Assembly: GCF_933775445.1 (NCBI RefSeq)
Contig: NC_065877.1
Span: forward strand, 17,546,001-17,610,000
Length of the DNA: 64,000 nt
Reading direction: 5' to 3'
From: Argentina anserina
Taxonomy: Eukaryota > Streptophyta > Magnoliopsida > Rosales > Rosaceae
The notes under the pieces: generated by a model
Told to the model about the DNA's origin: nothing
What the model saw: the letters and a program-made list of their open reading frames with translations, nothing else
Databases searched by the model: none
Made by a program: the position numbers and the translations under genes
In this document: piece by piece, positions 12,444 through 26,600 of the stretch
How the letters are laid out: each line of letters opens with the position of its first letter
Numbering within the stretch: the stretch's first letter is position 1

Positions 12444-13810
12444 ATGCGAGTTTCTATTGTATTTGAGAGTTTTGCAAGTGTGGGAGTGTGTTTCTTTCAA
12501 ACTGAGTATCTTTCCATCGTTTGCGTATCTTTACTATTCCAATTGTGTATCTTTTCATTTCTCGTTTGAGTATCTTTCTGTAAGGCTTTCTGATGCTAGT
12601 TTCTATTGTATTTGAGAATTTTGCAAGTGTGGGAGTGTGTTTCTTTCAAACTGAGTATCTTTACATCGTTTGCGTATCTTTACTATTCCAATTGTGTATC
12701 TTTTCCTTTCTCGTTTGAGTATCTTTCTGTAAGGCTTTCTGATGCGAGTTTCTATTGTATTTGAGAATTTTGCAAGTGTGGGAGTGTGTTTCTTTCAAAC
12801 TGAGTATCTTTACATCGTTTGCGTATCTTTTCTATTCCAATTGTGTATCTTTACATCGTTTCCGTATCTTTACTATTCCAATTGTGTATATTTACATCGT
12901 TTGCGTATCTTTACTATTCCAATTGTGTATCTTTACATCGTTTTCGTATCTTTACTATTCCAATTGTGTATCTTTTCATTTCTCGTTTGAGTATCTTTCT
13001 GTAAGGCTTTCTGATGCGAGTTTCTATTGAATTTGAGAGTTTTGCAAGTGTGGGAGTGTGTTTCTTTCAAACTGAGTATCTTTACATAGTTTGCGTATCT
13101 TTAGTATTCCAATTGTGTATCTTTACATCGTTTGCGTATCTTTACTATTCCAATTGTGTATCTTTTCATTTCTCGTTTGAGTATCTTTCTGTAAGGCTTT
13201 CTGATGCGAGTTTCTATTGAATTTGAGAGTTTTGCAAGTGTGGGAGTGTGTTTCTTTCAAACTGAGTATCTTTACATCGTTTGCGTATATTTACTTTTCC
13301 AATTGTGTATCTTTACATCGTTTGCGTATCTTTACTATTCCAGTTGTGTATCTTTTCATTTCTCGTTTGAGTATCTTTCTGTATGGCTTCTGATGCGAGT
13401 TTCTATTGTATTTGAGAGTTTTGCAAGTGTGGGAGTGTGTTTCTTTCAAACTGAGTATCTTTACATCGTTTGCGTATCTTTACTATTCCAATTGTGTATC
13501 TTTTCATTTCTCGTTTGAGTATCTTTCTGTAAGGCTTCTGATGCGAGTTTCTATTGTATTTGAGAATTTTCCAAGTGTGGGAGTGTGTTTTTTTCAATTT
13601 GTGTATCTTTACATCGTTTGCGTATCTTTACTATTCCAATTGTGTATCTTTTCATTTCTCGTTTGAGTATCTTTCTGTAAGGCTTCTGATGCGAGTTTCT
13701 ATTGTATTTGAGAGTTTTGCAAGTGTGGGAGTGTGTTTCTTTCAATCTGAGTATCTTTACATCGTTTGCGTATCTTTACTATTCCAATTGTGTATCTTTA
13801 CATCGTTTCC

Positions 13811-13832
13811 GTATCTTTACTATTCAAACTGA
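13811..13832 (+). repeat. Hybrid half-dimer ending CAAACTGA
   Basis: The half begins as a normal 22-bp half (GTATCTTTACTATTC) but ends CAAACTGA and is followed by GTAACTTT. It is a second, independent-looking patch of the CAAACTGA segment inside the dimer region, again without change of length. Confidence 0.75.
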
Positions 13833-14759
13833 GTAACTTTACATCGTTTGCGTATCTTTACTATTCCAATTGTCTATCTTTACATCGTTTGCGTATCTTT
13901 ACTATTCCAATTGTGTATCTTTTCCTTTCTCGTTTGAGTATCTTTCTGTAAGGCTTTCTGATGCGAGTTTCTATTGTATTTGAGAATTTTGCAAGTGTGG
14001 GAGTTTGTTTCTTTCAAACTGAGTATCTTTACATCGTTTGCGTATCTTTACTATTCCAATTTTGTATCTTTACATCGTTTCCGTATCTTTACTATTCCAA
14101 TTGTGTATATTTACATCGTTTGCGTATCTTTACTATTCCAATTGTGTATCTTTACATCGTTTGCGTATCTTTACTATTCCAATTGTGTATCTTTTCATTT
14201 CTCGTTTGAGTATCTTTCTGTAAGGCTTTCTGATGCGAGTTTCTATTGAATTTGAGAGTTTTGCAAGTGTGGGAGTGTGTTTCTTTCAAACTGAGTATCT
14301 TTACATAGTTTGCGTATCTTTAGTATTCCAATTGTGTATCTTTACATCGTTTGCGTATCTTTACTATTCCAATTGTGTATCTTTTCATTTCTCGTTTGAG
14401 TATCTTTCTGTAAGTCTTTCTGATGCGAGTTTCTATTGTATTTGAGAATTTTGCAAGTGTGGGAGTGTGTTTCTTTCAAACTGAGTATCTTTACATCGTT
14501 TGCGTATATTTACTATTCCAATTGTGTATCTTTACATCGTTTGCGTATCTTTACTATTCCAGTTGTGTATCTTTTCATTTCTCGTTTGAGTATCTTTCTG
14601 TATGGCTTCTGATGCGAGTTTCTATTGTATTTGAGAGTTTTACAAGTGTGGGAGTGTGTTTCTTTCAAACTGAGTATCTTTACATCGTTTGCGTATCTTT
14701 ACTATTCCAATTGTGTATCTTTTCATTTCTCGTTTGAGTATCTTTCTGTAAGGCTTCTG

Positions 14760-17726
14760 ATGCGAGTTTCTATTGTATTTGAGAATTTTCCAAGTGTGGG
14801 AGTGTGTTTTTTTCAATTTGTTTATCTTTACATCGTTTGCGTATCTTTACTACTCCAATTGTGTATCTTTTCATTTCTCGTTTCGGTATCTTTCTGTAAG
14901 GCTTTCTGATGCGAGTTTCTATTGAATTTGAGAGTTTTGCAAGTGTGGGAGTGTGTTTCTTTCAAACTGAGTATCTTTACATCGTTTGCGTATCTTTAGT
15001 ATTCCAATTGTGTATGTTTACATCGTTTGCGTATCTTTACTATTCCAATTGTGTATCTTTACATCGTTTCCGTATCTTTACTATTCCAATTGTGTATCTT
15101 TACATCGTTTGCGTATCTTTACTATTCCAATTGTGTATCTTTACATCGTTTGCGTATCTTTACCATTCCAATTGTGTATGTTTTCATTTCTCGTTTGAGT
15201 ATCTTTCTGTAGGGCTTGTGATGCGAGTTTCTATTGTATTTGAGAGTTTTGCAAATGTGGGAGTGTGTTTCTTTCAAACTGAGTATCTTTACATCGTTTG
15301 CGTATCTTTACTATTCCAATTGTGTATCTTTTCATTTCTCGTTTGAGTATCTCTCTGTAAGGCTTTCTGATGCGAGTTTCTATTGAATTTGAGAGTTTTG
15401 CAAGTGTGGGAGTGTGTTTCTTTCAAACTGAGTATCTTTGCATCGTTTGCGTATCTTTAGTATTCCAATTGTGTATGTTCACATCGTTTGCATATCTTTA
15501 TTATTCCAATTGTGTATCTTTACATCGTTTCTGTATCTTTACTATTCCAATTGTGTATCTTTACATCGTTTGCGTATCTTTACTATTCCAATTGTGTATC
15601 TTTTCATTTCTCGTTTGAGTATCTTTCTGTAAGGCTTCTGATGCGAGTTTCTATTGTATTTGAGAGTTTTGCAAGTGTGGGAGTGTGTTTCTTTCAATCT
15701 GAGTATCTTTACATCGTTTGCGTATCTTTACTATTCCAATTGTGTATCTTTACATCGTTTCCGTATCTTTACTATTCCAATTGTGTATATTTACATCGTT
15801 TGCGTATCTTTACTATTCCAATTGTGTATCATTACATCGTTTGCGTATCTTTACTATTCCAATTGTGTATCTTTTCATTTCTCGTTTGAGTATCTTTCTG
15901 TATGGCTTCTGATGCGAGTTTCTATTGTATTTGAGAGTTTTGCAAGTGTGGGAGTGTGTTTCTTTCAAACTGAGTATCTTTACATCGTTTGCGTATCTTT
16001 ACTATTCCAATTGTGTATCTTTTCATTTCTCGTTTGATTATCTTTCTGTAAGGCTTCTGATGCGAGTTTCTATTGTATTTGAGAATTTTCCAAGTGTGGG
16101 AGTGTGTTTTTTTCAATTTGTGTATCTTTACATCGTTTGCGTATCTTTACTATTCCAATTGTGTATCTTTTCATTTCTCGTTTGAGTATCTTTCTGTAAG
16201 GCTTTCTGATGCGAGTTTCTATTGTATTTGAGAGTTTTGCAAGTGTGGGAGTGTGTTTCTTTCAAACTGAGTATCTTTACATCGTTTGCGTATCTCTACT
16301 ATTCCAATTGTGTATCTTTACATCGTTTGCGTATCTTTACTATTCCAATTGAGTATCTTTTCATTTCTCGTTTGAGTATCTTTCTGTATGGCTTCTGATG
16401 CGAGTTTCTATTGTATTTGAGAGTTTTGCAAGTGTGGGAGTGTGTTTCTTTCAAACTGTGTATCTTTACATCGTTTGCGTATCTTTACTATTCCAATTGT
16501 GTATCTTTTCATTTCTCGTTTGAGTATCTTTCTATAAGGCTTCTGATGCGAGTTTCTATTGTATTTGAGAATTTTCCAAGTGTGGGAGTGTGTTTTTTTC
16601 AATTTGTGTATCTTTACATCGTTTGCGTATCTTTACTATTCCAATTGTGTATCTTTTCATTTCTCGTTTGAGTATCTTTCTGTAAGGCTTTCTGATGCGA
16701 GTTTCTATTGAATTTGAGAGTTTTGCAAGTGTGGGAGTGTTTTTCTTTCAAACTGAGTATCTTTACATCGTTTGCGTATCTTTAGTATTCCAATTGTGTA
16801 TCTTTGCATCGTTTGCGTATCTTTACTATTCCAATTGTGTATCTTTTCATTTCTCGTTTGAGTATCTTTCTGTAAGGCTTTCTGATGTGAGTTTCTATTG
16901 TATTTGAGAGTTTTGCAAGTGTGGGAGTGTGTTTCTTTCAAACTGAGTATCTTTACATAGTTTGCGTACCTTTACTATTCCAATTGTGTATCTTTACATC
17001 GGTTGCGTATCTTTACTATTCCAATTGTGTATCTTTTCATTTCTCGTTTGAGTATCTTTCTATAAGGCTTTCTGATGCGAGTTTCTATTGTATTTGAGAA
17101 TTTTCCAAGTGTGGGAGTGTGTTTTTTTCAATCTGAGTATCTTTATATCGTTTGCGTATCTTTACTATTCCAATTGTGTATCTTTTCATTTCTCGTTTGA
17201 GTATCTTTCTGTAAGGCTTTCTGATGCGAGTTTCTATTGAATTTGAGAGTTTTGCAAGTGTGGGAGTGTGTTTCTTTCAAACTGAGTATCTTTACATCGT
17301 TTGAGTATCTTTACTATTCCAATTGTGTATCTTTACATCGTTTGCGTATCTTTACTATTCCAATTGTGTATCTTTACATCGTTTGCGTATCTTTACTATT
17401 CCAATTGTGTATCTTTACATCGTTTGCGTATCTTTACTATTCCAATTGTGTATCTTTACATCGTTTGCGTATCTTTACTATTCCAATTGAGTATCTTTTC
17501 ATTTCTCGTTTGAGTATCTTTCTGTAAGGCTTTCTGATGTGAGTTTCTATTGTATTTGAGAGTTTTGCAAGTGTGGGAGTGTGTTTCTTTCAAACTGAGT
17601 ATCTTTACATAGTTTGCGTATCTTTACTATTCCAATTGTGTATCTTTACATCGGTTGCGTATCTTTACTATTCCAATTGTGTATCTTTTCATTTCTCGTT
17701 TGAGTATCTTTCTATAAGGCTTTCTG
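14760..17726. repeat. 2967-bp HOR, copy 1
   Basis: Sixteen boundaries from 14760 to 17727 define units of 149, 312, 149, 271, 271, 148, 149, 189, 148, 149, 190, 190, 149, 313 and 190 bp. All are repeated at +2967. Rare markers include CAATTTGTTTATC, TTTCGGTATC, GGGCTTGTGATG, GCAAATGTGGG, GTATGTTCACATCG and GTATCATTACATCG. Confidence 0.93.
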
Positions 17727-20693
17727 ATGCGAGTTTCTATTGTATTTGAGAATTTTCCAAGTGTGGGAGTGTGTTTTTTTCAATTTGTTTATCTTTACAT
17801 CGTTTGCGTATCTTTACTATTCCAATTGTGTATCTTTTCATTTCTCGTTTCGGTATCTTTCTGTAAGGCTTTCTGATGCGAGTTTCTATTGAATTTGAGA
17901 GTTTTGCAAGTGTGGGAGTGTGTTTCTTTCAAACTGAGTATCTTTACATCGTTTGCGTATCTTTAGTATTCCAATTGTGTATGTTTACATCGTTTGCGTA
18001 TCTTTACTATTCCAATTGTGTATCTTTACATCGTTTCCGTATCTTTACTATTCCAATTGTGTATCTTTACATCGTTTGCGTATCTTTACTATTCCAATTG
18101 TGTATCTTTACATCGTTTGCGTATCTTTACCATTCCAATTGTGTATGTTTTCATTTCTCGTTTGAGTATCTTTCTGTAGGGCTTGTGATGCGAGTTTCTA
18201 TTGTATTTGAGAGTTTTGCAAATGTGGGAGTGTGTTTCTTTCAAACTGAGTATCTTTACATCGTTTGCGTATCTTTACTATTCCAATTGTGTATCTTTTC
18301 ATTTCTCGTTTGAGTATCTCTCTGTAAGGCTTTCTGATGCGAGTTTCTATTGAATTTGAGAGTTTTGCAAGTGTGGGAGTGTGTTTCTTTCAAACTGAGT
18401 ATCTTTGCATCGTTTGCGTATCTTTAGTATTCCAATTGTGTATGTTCACATCGTTTGCATATCTTTATTATTCCAATTGTGTATCTTTACATCGTTTCTG
18501 TATCTTTACTATTCAAATTGTGTATCTTTACATCGTTTGCGTATCTTTACTATTCCAATTGTGTATCTTTTCATTTCTCGTTTGAGTATCTTTCTGTAAG
18601 GCTTCTGATGCGAGTTTCTATTGTATTTGAGAGTTTTGCAAGTGTGGGAGTGTGTTTCTTTCAATCTGAGTATCTTTACATCGTTTGCGTATCTTTACTA
18701 TTCCAATTGTGTATCTTTACATCGTTTCCGTATCTTTACTATTCCAATTGTGTATATTTACATCGTTTGCGTATCTTTACTATTCCAATTGTGTATCATT
18801 ACATCGTTTGCGTATCTTTACTATTCCAATTGTGTATCTTTTCATTTCTCGTTTGAGTATCTTTCTGTATGGCTTCTGATGCGAGTTTCTATTGTATTTG
18901 AGAGTTTTGCAAGTGTGGGAGTGTGTTTCTTTCAAACTGAGTATCTTTACATCGTTTGCGTATCTTTACTATTCCAATTGTGTATCTTTTCATTTCTCGT
19001 TTGATTATCTTTCTATAAGGCTTCTGATGCGAGTTTCTATTGTATTTGAGAATTTTCCAAGTGTGGGAGTGTGTTTTTTTCAATTTGTGTATCTTTACAT
19101 CGTTTGCGTATCTTTACTATTCCAATTGTGTATCTTTTCATTTCTCGTTTGAGTATCTTTCTGTAAGGCTTTCTGATGCGAGTTTCTATTGTATTTGAGA
19201 GTTTTGCAAGTGTGGGAGTGTGTTTCTTTCAAACTGAGTATCTTTACATCGTTTGCGTATCTCTACTATTCCAATTGTGTATCTTTACATCGTTTGCGTA
19301 TCTTTACTATTCCAATTGAGTATCTTTTCATTTCTCGTTTGAGTATCTTTCTGTATGGCTTCTGATGCGAGTTTCTATTGTATTTGAGAGTTTTGCAAGT
19401 GTGGGAGTGTGTTTCTTTCAAACTGTGTATCTTTACATCGTTTGCGTATCTTTACTATTCCAATTGTGTATCTTTTCATTTCTCGTTTGAGTATCTTTCT
19501 ATAAGGCTTCTGATGCGAGTTTCTATTGTATTTGAGAATTTTCCAAGTGTGGGAGTGTGTTTTTTTCAATTTGTGTATCTTTACATCGTTTGCGTATCTT
19601 TACTATTCCAATTGTGTATCTTTTCATTTCTCGTTTGAGTATCTTTCTGTAAGGCTTTCTGATGCGAGTTTCTATTGAATTTGAGAGTTTTGCAAGTGTG
19701 GGAGTGTTTTTCTTTCAAACTGAGTATCTTTACATCGTTTGCGTATCTTTAGTATTCCAATTGTGTATCTTTGCATCGTTTGCGTATCTTTACTATTCCA
19801 ATTGTGTATCTTTTCATTTCTCGTTTGAGTATCTTTCTGTAAGGCTTTCTGATGCGAGTTTCTATTGAATTTGAGAGTTTTGCAAGTGTGGGAGTGTGTT
19901 TCTTTCAAACTGAGTATCTTTACATAGTTTGCGTACCTTTACTATTCCAATTGTGTATCTTTACATCGGTTGCGTATCTTTACTATTCCAATTGTGTATC
20001 TTTTCATTTCTCGTTTGAGTATCTTTCTATAAGGCTTTCTGATGCGAGTTTCTATTGTATTTGAGAATTTTCCAAGTGTGGGAGTGTGTTTTTTTCAATC
20101 TGAGTATCTTTATATCGTTTGCGTATCTTTACTATTCCAATTGTGTATCTTTTCATTTCTCGTTTGAGTATCTTTCTGTAAGGCTTTCTGATGCGAGTTT
20201 CTATTGAATTTGAGAGTTTTGCAAGTGTGGGAGTGTGTTTCTTTCAAACTGAGTATCTTTACATCGTTTGAGTATCTTTACTATTCCAATTGTGTATCTT
20301 TACATCGTTTGCGTATCTTTACTATTCCAATTGTGTATCTTTACATCGTTTGCGTATCTTTACTATTCCAATTGTGTATCTTTACATCGTTTGCGTATCT
20401 TTACTATTCCAATTGTGTATCTTTACATCGTTTGCGTATCTTTACTATTCCAATTGAGTATCTTTTCATTTCTCGTTTGAGTATCTTTCTGTAAGGCTTT
20501 CTGATGTGAGTTTCTATTGTATTTGAGAGTTTTGCAAGTGTGGGAGTGTGTTTCTTTCAAACTGAGTATCTTTACATAGTTTGCGTATCTTTACTATTCC
20601 AATTGTGTATCTTTACATCGGTTGCGTATCTTTACTATTCCAATTGTGTATCTTTTCATTTCTCGTTTGAGTATCTTTCTATAAGGCTTTCTG
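17727..20693. repeat. 2967-bp HOR, copy 2
   Basis: It matches copy 1 unit for unit and marker for marker. Roughly half a dozen differences were seen by eye: ATTCAAATTG in the unit at 18337, CTATAAGG instead of CTGTAAGG near 19012, CTATTCC against CTACTCC, and ATGCGAG plus TGAATTTG at 19852 against ATGTGAG plus TGTATTTG at 16885. Identity is clearly above 99% by this rough count, so the duplication is recent. Its final 652 bp (313+190+149 series from 20191) has itself been repeated once from 20843. Confidence 0.92.
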
Positions 20694-23600
20694 ATGCGAG
20701 TTTCTATTGTATTTGAGAATTTTCCAAGTCTGGGAGTGTGTTTTTTTCAATCTGAGTATCTTTATATCGTTTGCGTATCTTTACTATTCCAATTGTGTAT
20801 CTTTTCATTTCTCGTTTGAGTATCTTTCTGTAAGGCTTTCTGATGCGAGTTTCTATTGAATTTGAGAGTTTTGCAAGTGTGGGAGTGTGTTTCTTTCAAA
20901 CTGAGTATCTTTACATCGTTTGAGTATCTTTACTATTCCAATTGTGTATCTTTACATCGTTTGCGTATCTTTACTATTCCAATTGTGTATCTTTACATCG
21001 TTTGCGTATCTTTACTATTCCAATTGTGTATCTTTACATCGTTTGCGTATCTTTACTATTCCAATTGTGTATCTTTACATCGTTTGCGTATCTTTACTAT
21101 TCCAATTGAGTATCTTTTCATTTCTCGTTTGAGTATCTTTCTGTAAGGCTTTCTGATGCGAGTTTCTATTGTATTTGAGAGTTTTGCAAGTGTGGGAGTG
21201 TGTTTCTTTCAAACTGAGTATCTTTACATCGTTTGCGTATCTTTACTATTCCAATTGTGTATCTTTACATCGTTTCCGTATCTTTACTATTCCAATTGTG
21301 TATCTTTATATCGTTTGCGTATCTTTACTATTCCAATTGTGTATCTTTACATCGTTTGCGTATCTTTACTATTCCAATTGAGTATCTTTTCATTTCTCGT
21401 TTGAGTATCTTTCTGTAAGGTTTCTGATGCGAGTTTCTATTGTATTTGAGAGTTTTGCAAGTGTGGGAGTGTGTTTCTTTTAAACTGAGTATCTTTACAT
21501 CGTTTGCGTATCTCTACTATTCCAATTGTGTATCTTTACATCGTTTGCGTATCTTTACAATTCCAATTGAGTATCTTTTCATTTCTCGTTTGAGTATCTT
21601 TCTATAAGGCTTTCTGATGCGAGTTTCTATTGAATTTGAGAGTTTTGCAAGTGTGTGAGTGTGTTTCTTTCAAACTGAGTATCTTTACATCGTTTCGTAT
21701 GTTTACTATTCCAATTGTGTATCTTTACATCGTTTGCGTATCTTTACTATTCCAATTGTGTATCTTTTCATTTCTCGTTTGAGTATCTTTCTGTAAGGCT
21801 TTCTGATGCGAGTTTCTATTGAATTTGAGAGTTTTGCAAGTGTGGGAGTGTGTTTCTTTCAAACTGAGTATCTTTACATAGTTTGCGTATCTTTACTATT
21901 CCAATTGTGTATCTTTACATCGTTTGCGTATCTTTACTATTCCAATTGTGTATCTTTTCATTTCTCGTTTGAGTATCTTTCTGTAAGGCTTCTGATGCGA
22001 GTTTCTATTGTATTTGAGAGTTTTGCAAGTGTGGGAGTGTGTTTCTTTCAATCTAAGTATCTTTACATCGTTTGCGTATCTTTACTATTCCAATTTTGTA
22101 TCTTTACATCGTTTGCGTATCTTTACTATTCCAATTGTGTATCTTTTCATTTCTCGTTTGAGTATCTTTCTGTAAGGCTTTCTGATGCGAGTTTCTATTG
22201 AATTTGAGAGTTTTGCAAGTGTGGGAGTGTGTTTCTTTCAAACTGAGTATCTTTACATAGTTTGCGTATCTTTAGTATTCCAATTGTGTATCTTTACATC
22301 GTTTGCGTATCTTTACTATTCCAATTGTGTATCTTTTCATTTCTCGTTTGAGTATCTTTCTGTAAGGCTTTCTGATGCGAGTTTCTATTGAATTTGAGAG
22401 TTTTGCAAGTGTGGGAGTGTGTTTCTTTCAAACTGAGTATCTTTACATCGTTTGCGTATATTTACTATTCCAATTGTGTATCTTTACATCGTTTGCGTAT
22501 CTTTACTATTCCAGTTGTGTATCTTTTCATTTCTCGTTTGAGTATCTTTCTGTATGGCTTCTGATGCGAGTTTCTATTGTATTTGAGAGTTTTGCAAGTG
22601 TGGGTGTGTGTTTCTTTCAAACTGAGTATCTTTACATCGTTTGCGTATCTTTACTATTCCAATTGTGTATCTTTTCATTTCTCGTTTGAGTATCTTTCTG
22701 TAAGGCTTCTGATGCGAGTTTCTATTGTATTTGAGAATTTTCCAAGTGTGGGAGTGTGTTTTTTTCAATTTGTGTATCTTTACATCGTTTGCGTATCTTT
22801 ACTATTCCAATTGTGTATCTTTTCATTTCTCGTTTGAGTATCTTTCTGTAAGGCTTCTGATGCGAGTTTCTATTGTATTTGAGAGTTTTGCAAGTGTGGG
22901 AGTGTGTTTCTTTCAATCTGAGTATCTTTACATTGTTTGCGTATCTTTACTATTCCAATTGTGTATCTTCACATCGTTTCCGTATCTTTACTATTCCAAT
23001 TATGTATCTTTACATCGTTTGCGTATCTTTACTATTCCAATTGTGTATCTTTACATCGTTTGCGTATCTTTACCATTCCAATTGTGTATGTTTTCATTTC
23101 TCGTTTGAGTATATTTCTGTAAGGCTTCTGATGCGAGTTTCTATTGTATTTGAGAGTTTTGCAAGTGTGGGAGTGTGTTTCTTTCAAACTGAGTATCTTT
23201 CCATCGTTTGCGTATCTTTACTATTCCAATTGTGTATCTTTTCATTTCTCGTTTGAGTATCTTTCTGTAAGGCTTTCTGATGCGAGTTTCTATTGTATTT
23301 GAGAATTTTGCAAGAGTGGGAGTGTGTTTCTTTCAAACTGAGTATCTTTACATCGTTTGCGTATCTTTACTATTCCAATTGTCTATCTTTACATCGTTTG
23401 CGTATCTTTACTATTCCAATTGTGTATCTTTTCCTTTCTCGTTTGAGTATCTTTCTGTAAGGCTTTCTGATGCGAGTTTCTATTGTATTTGAGAATTTTG
23501 CAAGTGTGGGAGTGTGTTTCTTTCAAACTGAGTATCTTTACATCGTTTGCGTATCTTTACTATTCCAATTGTGTATCTTTACATCGTTTGCGTATCTTTA

Positions 23601-26600
23601 CTATTCCAATTGTGTATCTTTTCATTTCTCGTTTGAGTATCTTTCTGTAAGGCTTTCTGATGCGAGTTTCTATTGAATTTGAGAGTTTTGCAAGTGTGGG
23701 AGTGTGTTTCTTTCAAACTGAGTATCTTTACATAGTTTGCGTATCTTTAGTATTCCAATTGTGTATCTTTACATCGTTTGCGTATCTTTACTATTCCAAT
23801 TGTGTATCTTTTCATTTCTCGTTTGAGTATCTTTCTGTAAGGCTTTCTGATGCGAGTTTCTATTGAATTTGAGAGTTTTGCAAGTGTGGGAGTGTGTTTC
23901 TTTCAAACTGAGTATCTTTACATCGTTTGCATATCTTTACTATTCCAATTGTGTATCTTTTCATTTCTCGTTTGAGTATCTTTCTGTAAGGCTTCTGATG
24001 CGAGTTTCTATTGTATTTGAGAATTTTCCAAGTGTGGGAGTGTGTTTTTTTCAATTTGTGTATCTTTACATCGTTTGCGTATCTTTACTATTCCAATTGT
24101 GTATCTTTTCATTTCTCGTTTGAGTATCTTTCTGTAAGGCTTCTGATGCGAGTTTCTATTGTATTTGAGAGTTTTGCAAGTGTGGGAGTGTGTTTCTTTC
24201 AATCTGAGTATCTTTACATTGTTTGCGTATCTTTACTATTCCAATTGTGTATCTTTACATCGTTTGCGTATCTTTACTATTCCAATTGTGTATCTTTACA
24301 TCGTTTGCGTATCTTTACTATTCCAATTGAGTATCTTTTCATTTCTCGTTTGAGTATCTTTCTGTAAGGCTTTCTGATGCGAGTTTCTATTGAATTTGAG
24401 AGTTTTGCAAGTGTGGGAGTGTGTTTCTTTCAAACTGAGTATCTTTACATCGTTTGAGTATCTTTACTATTCCAATTGTGTATCTTTACATCGTTTGCGT
24501 ATCTTTACTATTCCAATTGTGTATCTTTACATCGTTTGCGTATCTTTACTATTCCAATTGTGTATCTTTACATCGTTTGCGTATCTTTACTATTCCAATT
24601 GTGTATCTTTACATCGTTTGCGTATCTTTACTATTCCAATTGAGTATCTTTACATCGTTTGCGTATCTTTACTATTCCAATTGTGTATCTTTACATCGTT
24701 TGCGTATCTTTACTATTCCAATTGTGTATCTTTACATCGTTTGCGTATCTTTACTATTCCAATTGTGTATCTTTACATCGTTTGCGTATCTTTACTATTC
24801 CAATTGAGTATCTTTTCATTTCTCGTTTGAGTATCTTTCTGTAAGGCTTTCTGATGCGAGTTTCTATTGTATTTGAGAGTTTTGCAAGTGTGGGAGTGTG
24901 TTTCTTTCAAACTGAGTATCTTTACATAGTTTGCGTATCTTTACTATTCCAATTGTGTATCTTTACATCGGTTGCGTATCTTTACTATTCCAATTGTGTA
25001 TCTTTTCATTTCTCGTTTGAGTATCTTTCTATAAGGCTTTCTGATGCGAGTTTCTATTGTATTTGAGAATTTTCCAAGTGTGGGAGTGTGTTTTTTTCAA
25101 TCTGAGTATCTTTATATCGTTTGCGTATCTTTACTATTCCAATTGTGTATCTTTTCATTTCTCGTTTGAGTATCTTTCTGTAAGGCTTTCTGATGCGAGT
25201 TTCTATTGAATTTGAGAGTTTTGCAAGTGTGGGAGTGTGTTTCTTTCAAACTGAGTATCTTTACATCGTTTGAGTATCTTTACTATTCCAATTGTGTATC
25301 TTTACATCGTTTGCGTATCTTTACTATTCCAATTGTGTATCTTTACATCGTTTGCGTATCTTTACTATTCCAATTGTGTATCTTTACATCGTTTGCGTAT
25401 CTTTACTATTCCAATTGAGTATCTTTTCATTTCTCGTTTGAGTATCTTTCTGTAAGGCTTTCTGATGCGAGTTTCTATTGTATTTGAGAGTTTTGCAAGT
25501 GTGGGAGTGTGTTTCTTTCAAACTGAGTATCTTTACATCGTTTGCGTATCTTTACTATTCCAATTGTGTATCTTTACATCGTTTCCGTATCTTTACTATT
25601 CCAATTGTGTATCTTTACATCGTTTGCGTATCTTTACTATTCCAATTGTGTATCTTTACATCGTTTGCGTATCTTTACCATTCCAATTGTGTATGTTTTC
25701 ATTTCTCGTTTGAGTATATTTCTGTAAGGCTTCTGATGCGAGTTTCTATTGTATTTGAGAGTTTTGCAAGTGTGGGAGTGTGTTTCTTTCAAACTGAGTA
25801 TCTTTCCATCGTTTGCGTATCTTTACTATTCCAATTGTGTATCTTTTCATTTCTCGTTTGAGTATCTTTCTGTAAGGCTTTCTGATGCGAGTTTCTATTG
25901 TATTTGAGAATTTTGCAAGTGTGGGAGTGTGTTTCTTTCAAACTGAGTATCTTTACATCGTTTGCGTATCTTTACTATTCCAATTGTCTATCTTTACATC
26001 GTTTGCGTATCTTTACTATTCCAATTGTGTATCTTTTCCTTTCTCGTTTGAGTATCTTTCTGTAAGGCTTTCTGATGCGAGTTTCTATTGTATTTGAGAA
26101 TTTTGCAAGTGTGGGAGTGTGTTTCTTTCAAACTGAGTATCTTTACATCGTTTGCGTATCTTTACTATTCCAATTGTGTATCTTTACATCGTTTCCGTAT
26201 CTTTACTATTCCAATTGTGTATATTTACATCGTTTGCGTATCTTTACTATTCCAATTGTGTATCTTTACATCGTTTGCGTATCTTTACTATTCCAATTGT
26301 GTATCTTTTCATTTCTCGTTTGAGTATCTTTCTGTAAGGCTTTCTGATGCGAGTTTCTATTGAATTTGAGAGTTTTGCAAGTGTGGGAGTGTGTTTCTTT
26401 CAAACTTAGTATCTTTACATAGTTTGCGTATATTTACTATTCCAATTGTGTATCTTTACATCGTTTGCGTATCTTTACTATTCCAATTGTGTATCTTTTC
26501 ATTTCTCGTTTGAGTATCTTTCTGTAAGGCTTTCTGATGCGAGTTTCTATTGAATTTGAGAGTTTTGCAAGTGTGGGAGTGTGTTTCTTTCAAACTGAGT

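Larger units (their letters stand above)
1..14759. repeat. Heterogeneous left zone of the array
   Basis: Unit lengths change constantly here (148, 149, 187, 189, 190, 191, 230, 271, 272, 275, 313 bp) because the 41-bp dimer number varies from one to five. The TTTTCCAAG variant with a run of seven T recurs often (for example units at 71, 935, 1611, 2560, 5608, 7463, 8829, 10996, 11794, 13541). It is almost always in a one-dimer unit. CCAGTTGTG, CGTTTCCGTATC and TTTAGTATTCC point variants are scattered. Duplicated blocks are listed separately. The remaining sequence is ordinary satellite units with no gene. Confidence 0.9.

Noticed and set aside
24439..24807. CRISPR-like array of direct repeats
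   Set aside because: The 41-bp repeats are contiguous and identical with no unique spacers, no leader and no cas genes. They are tandem minisatellite dimers.
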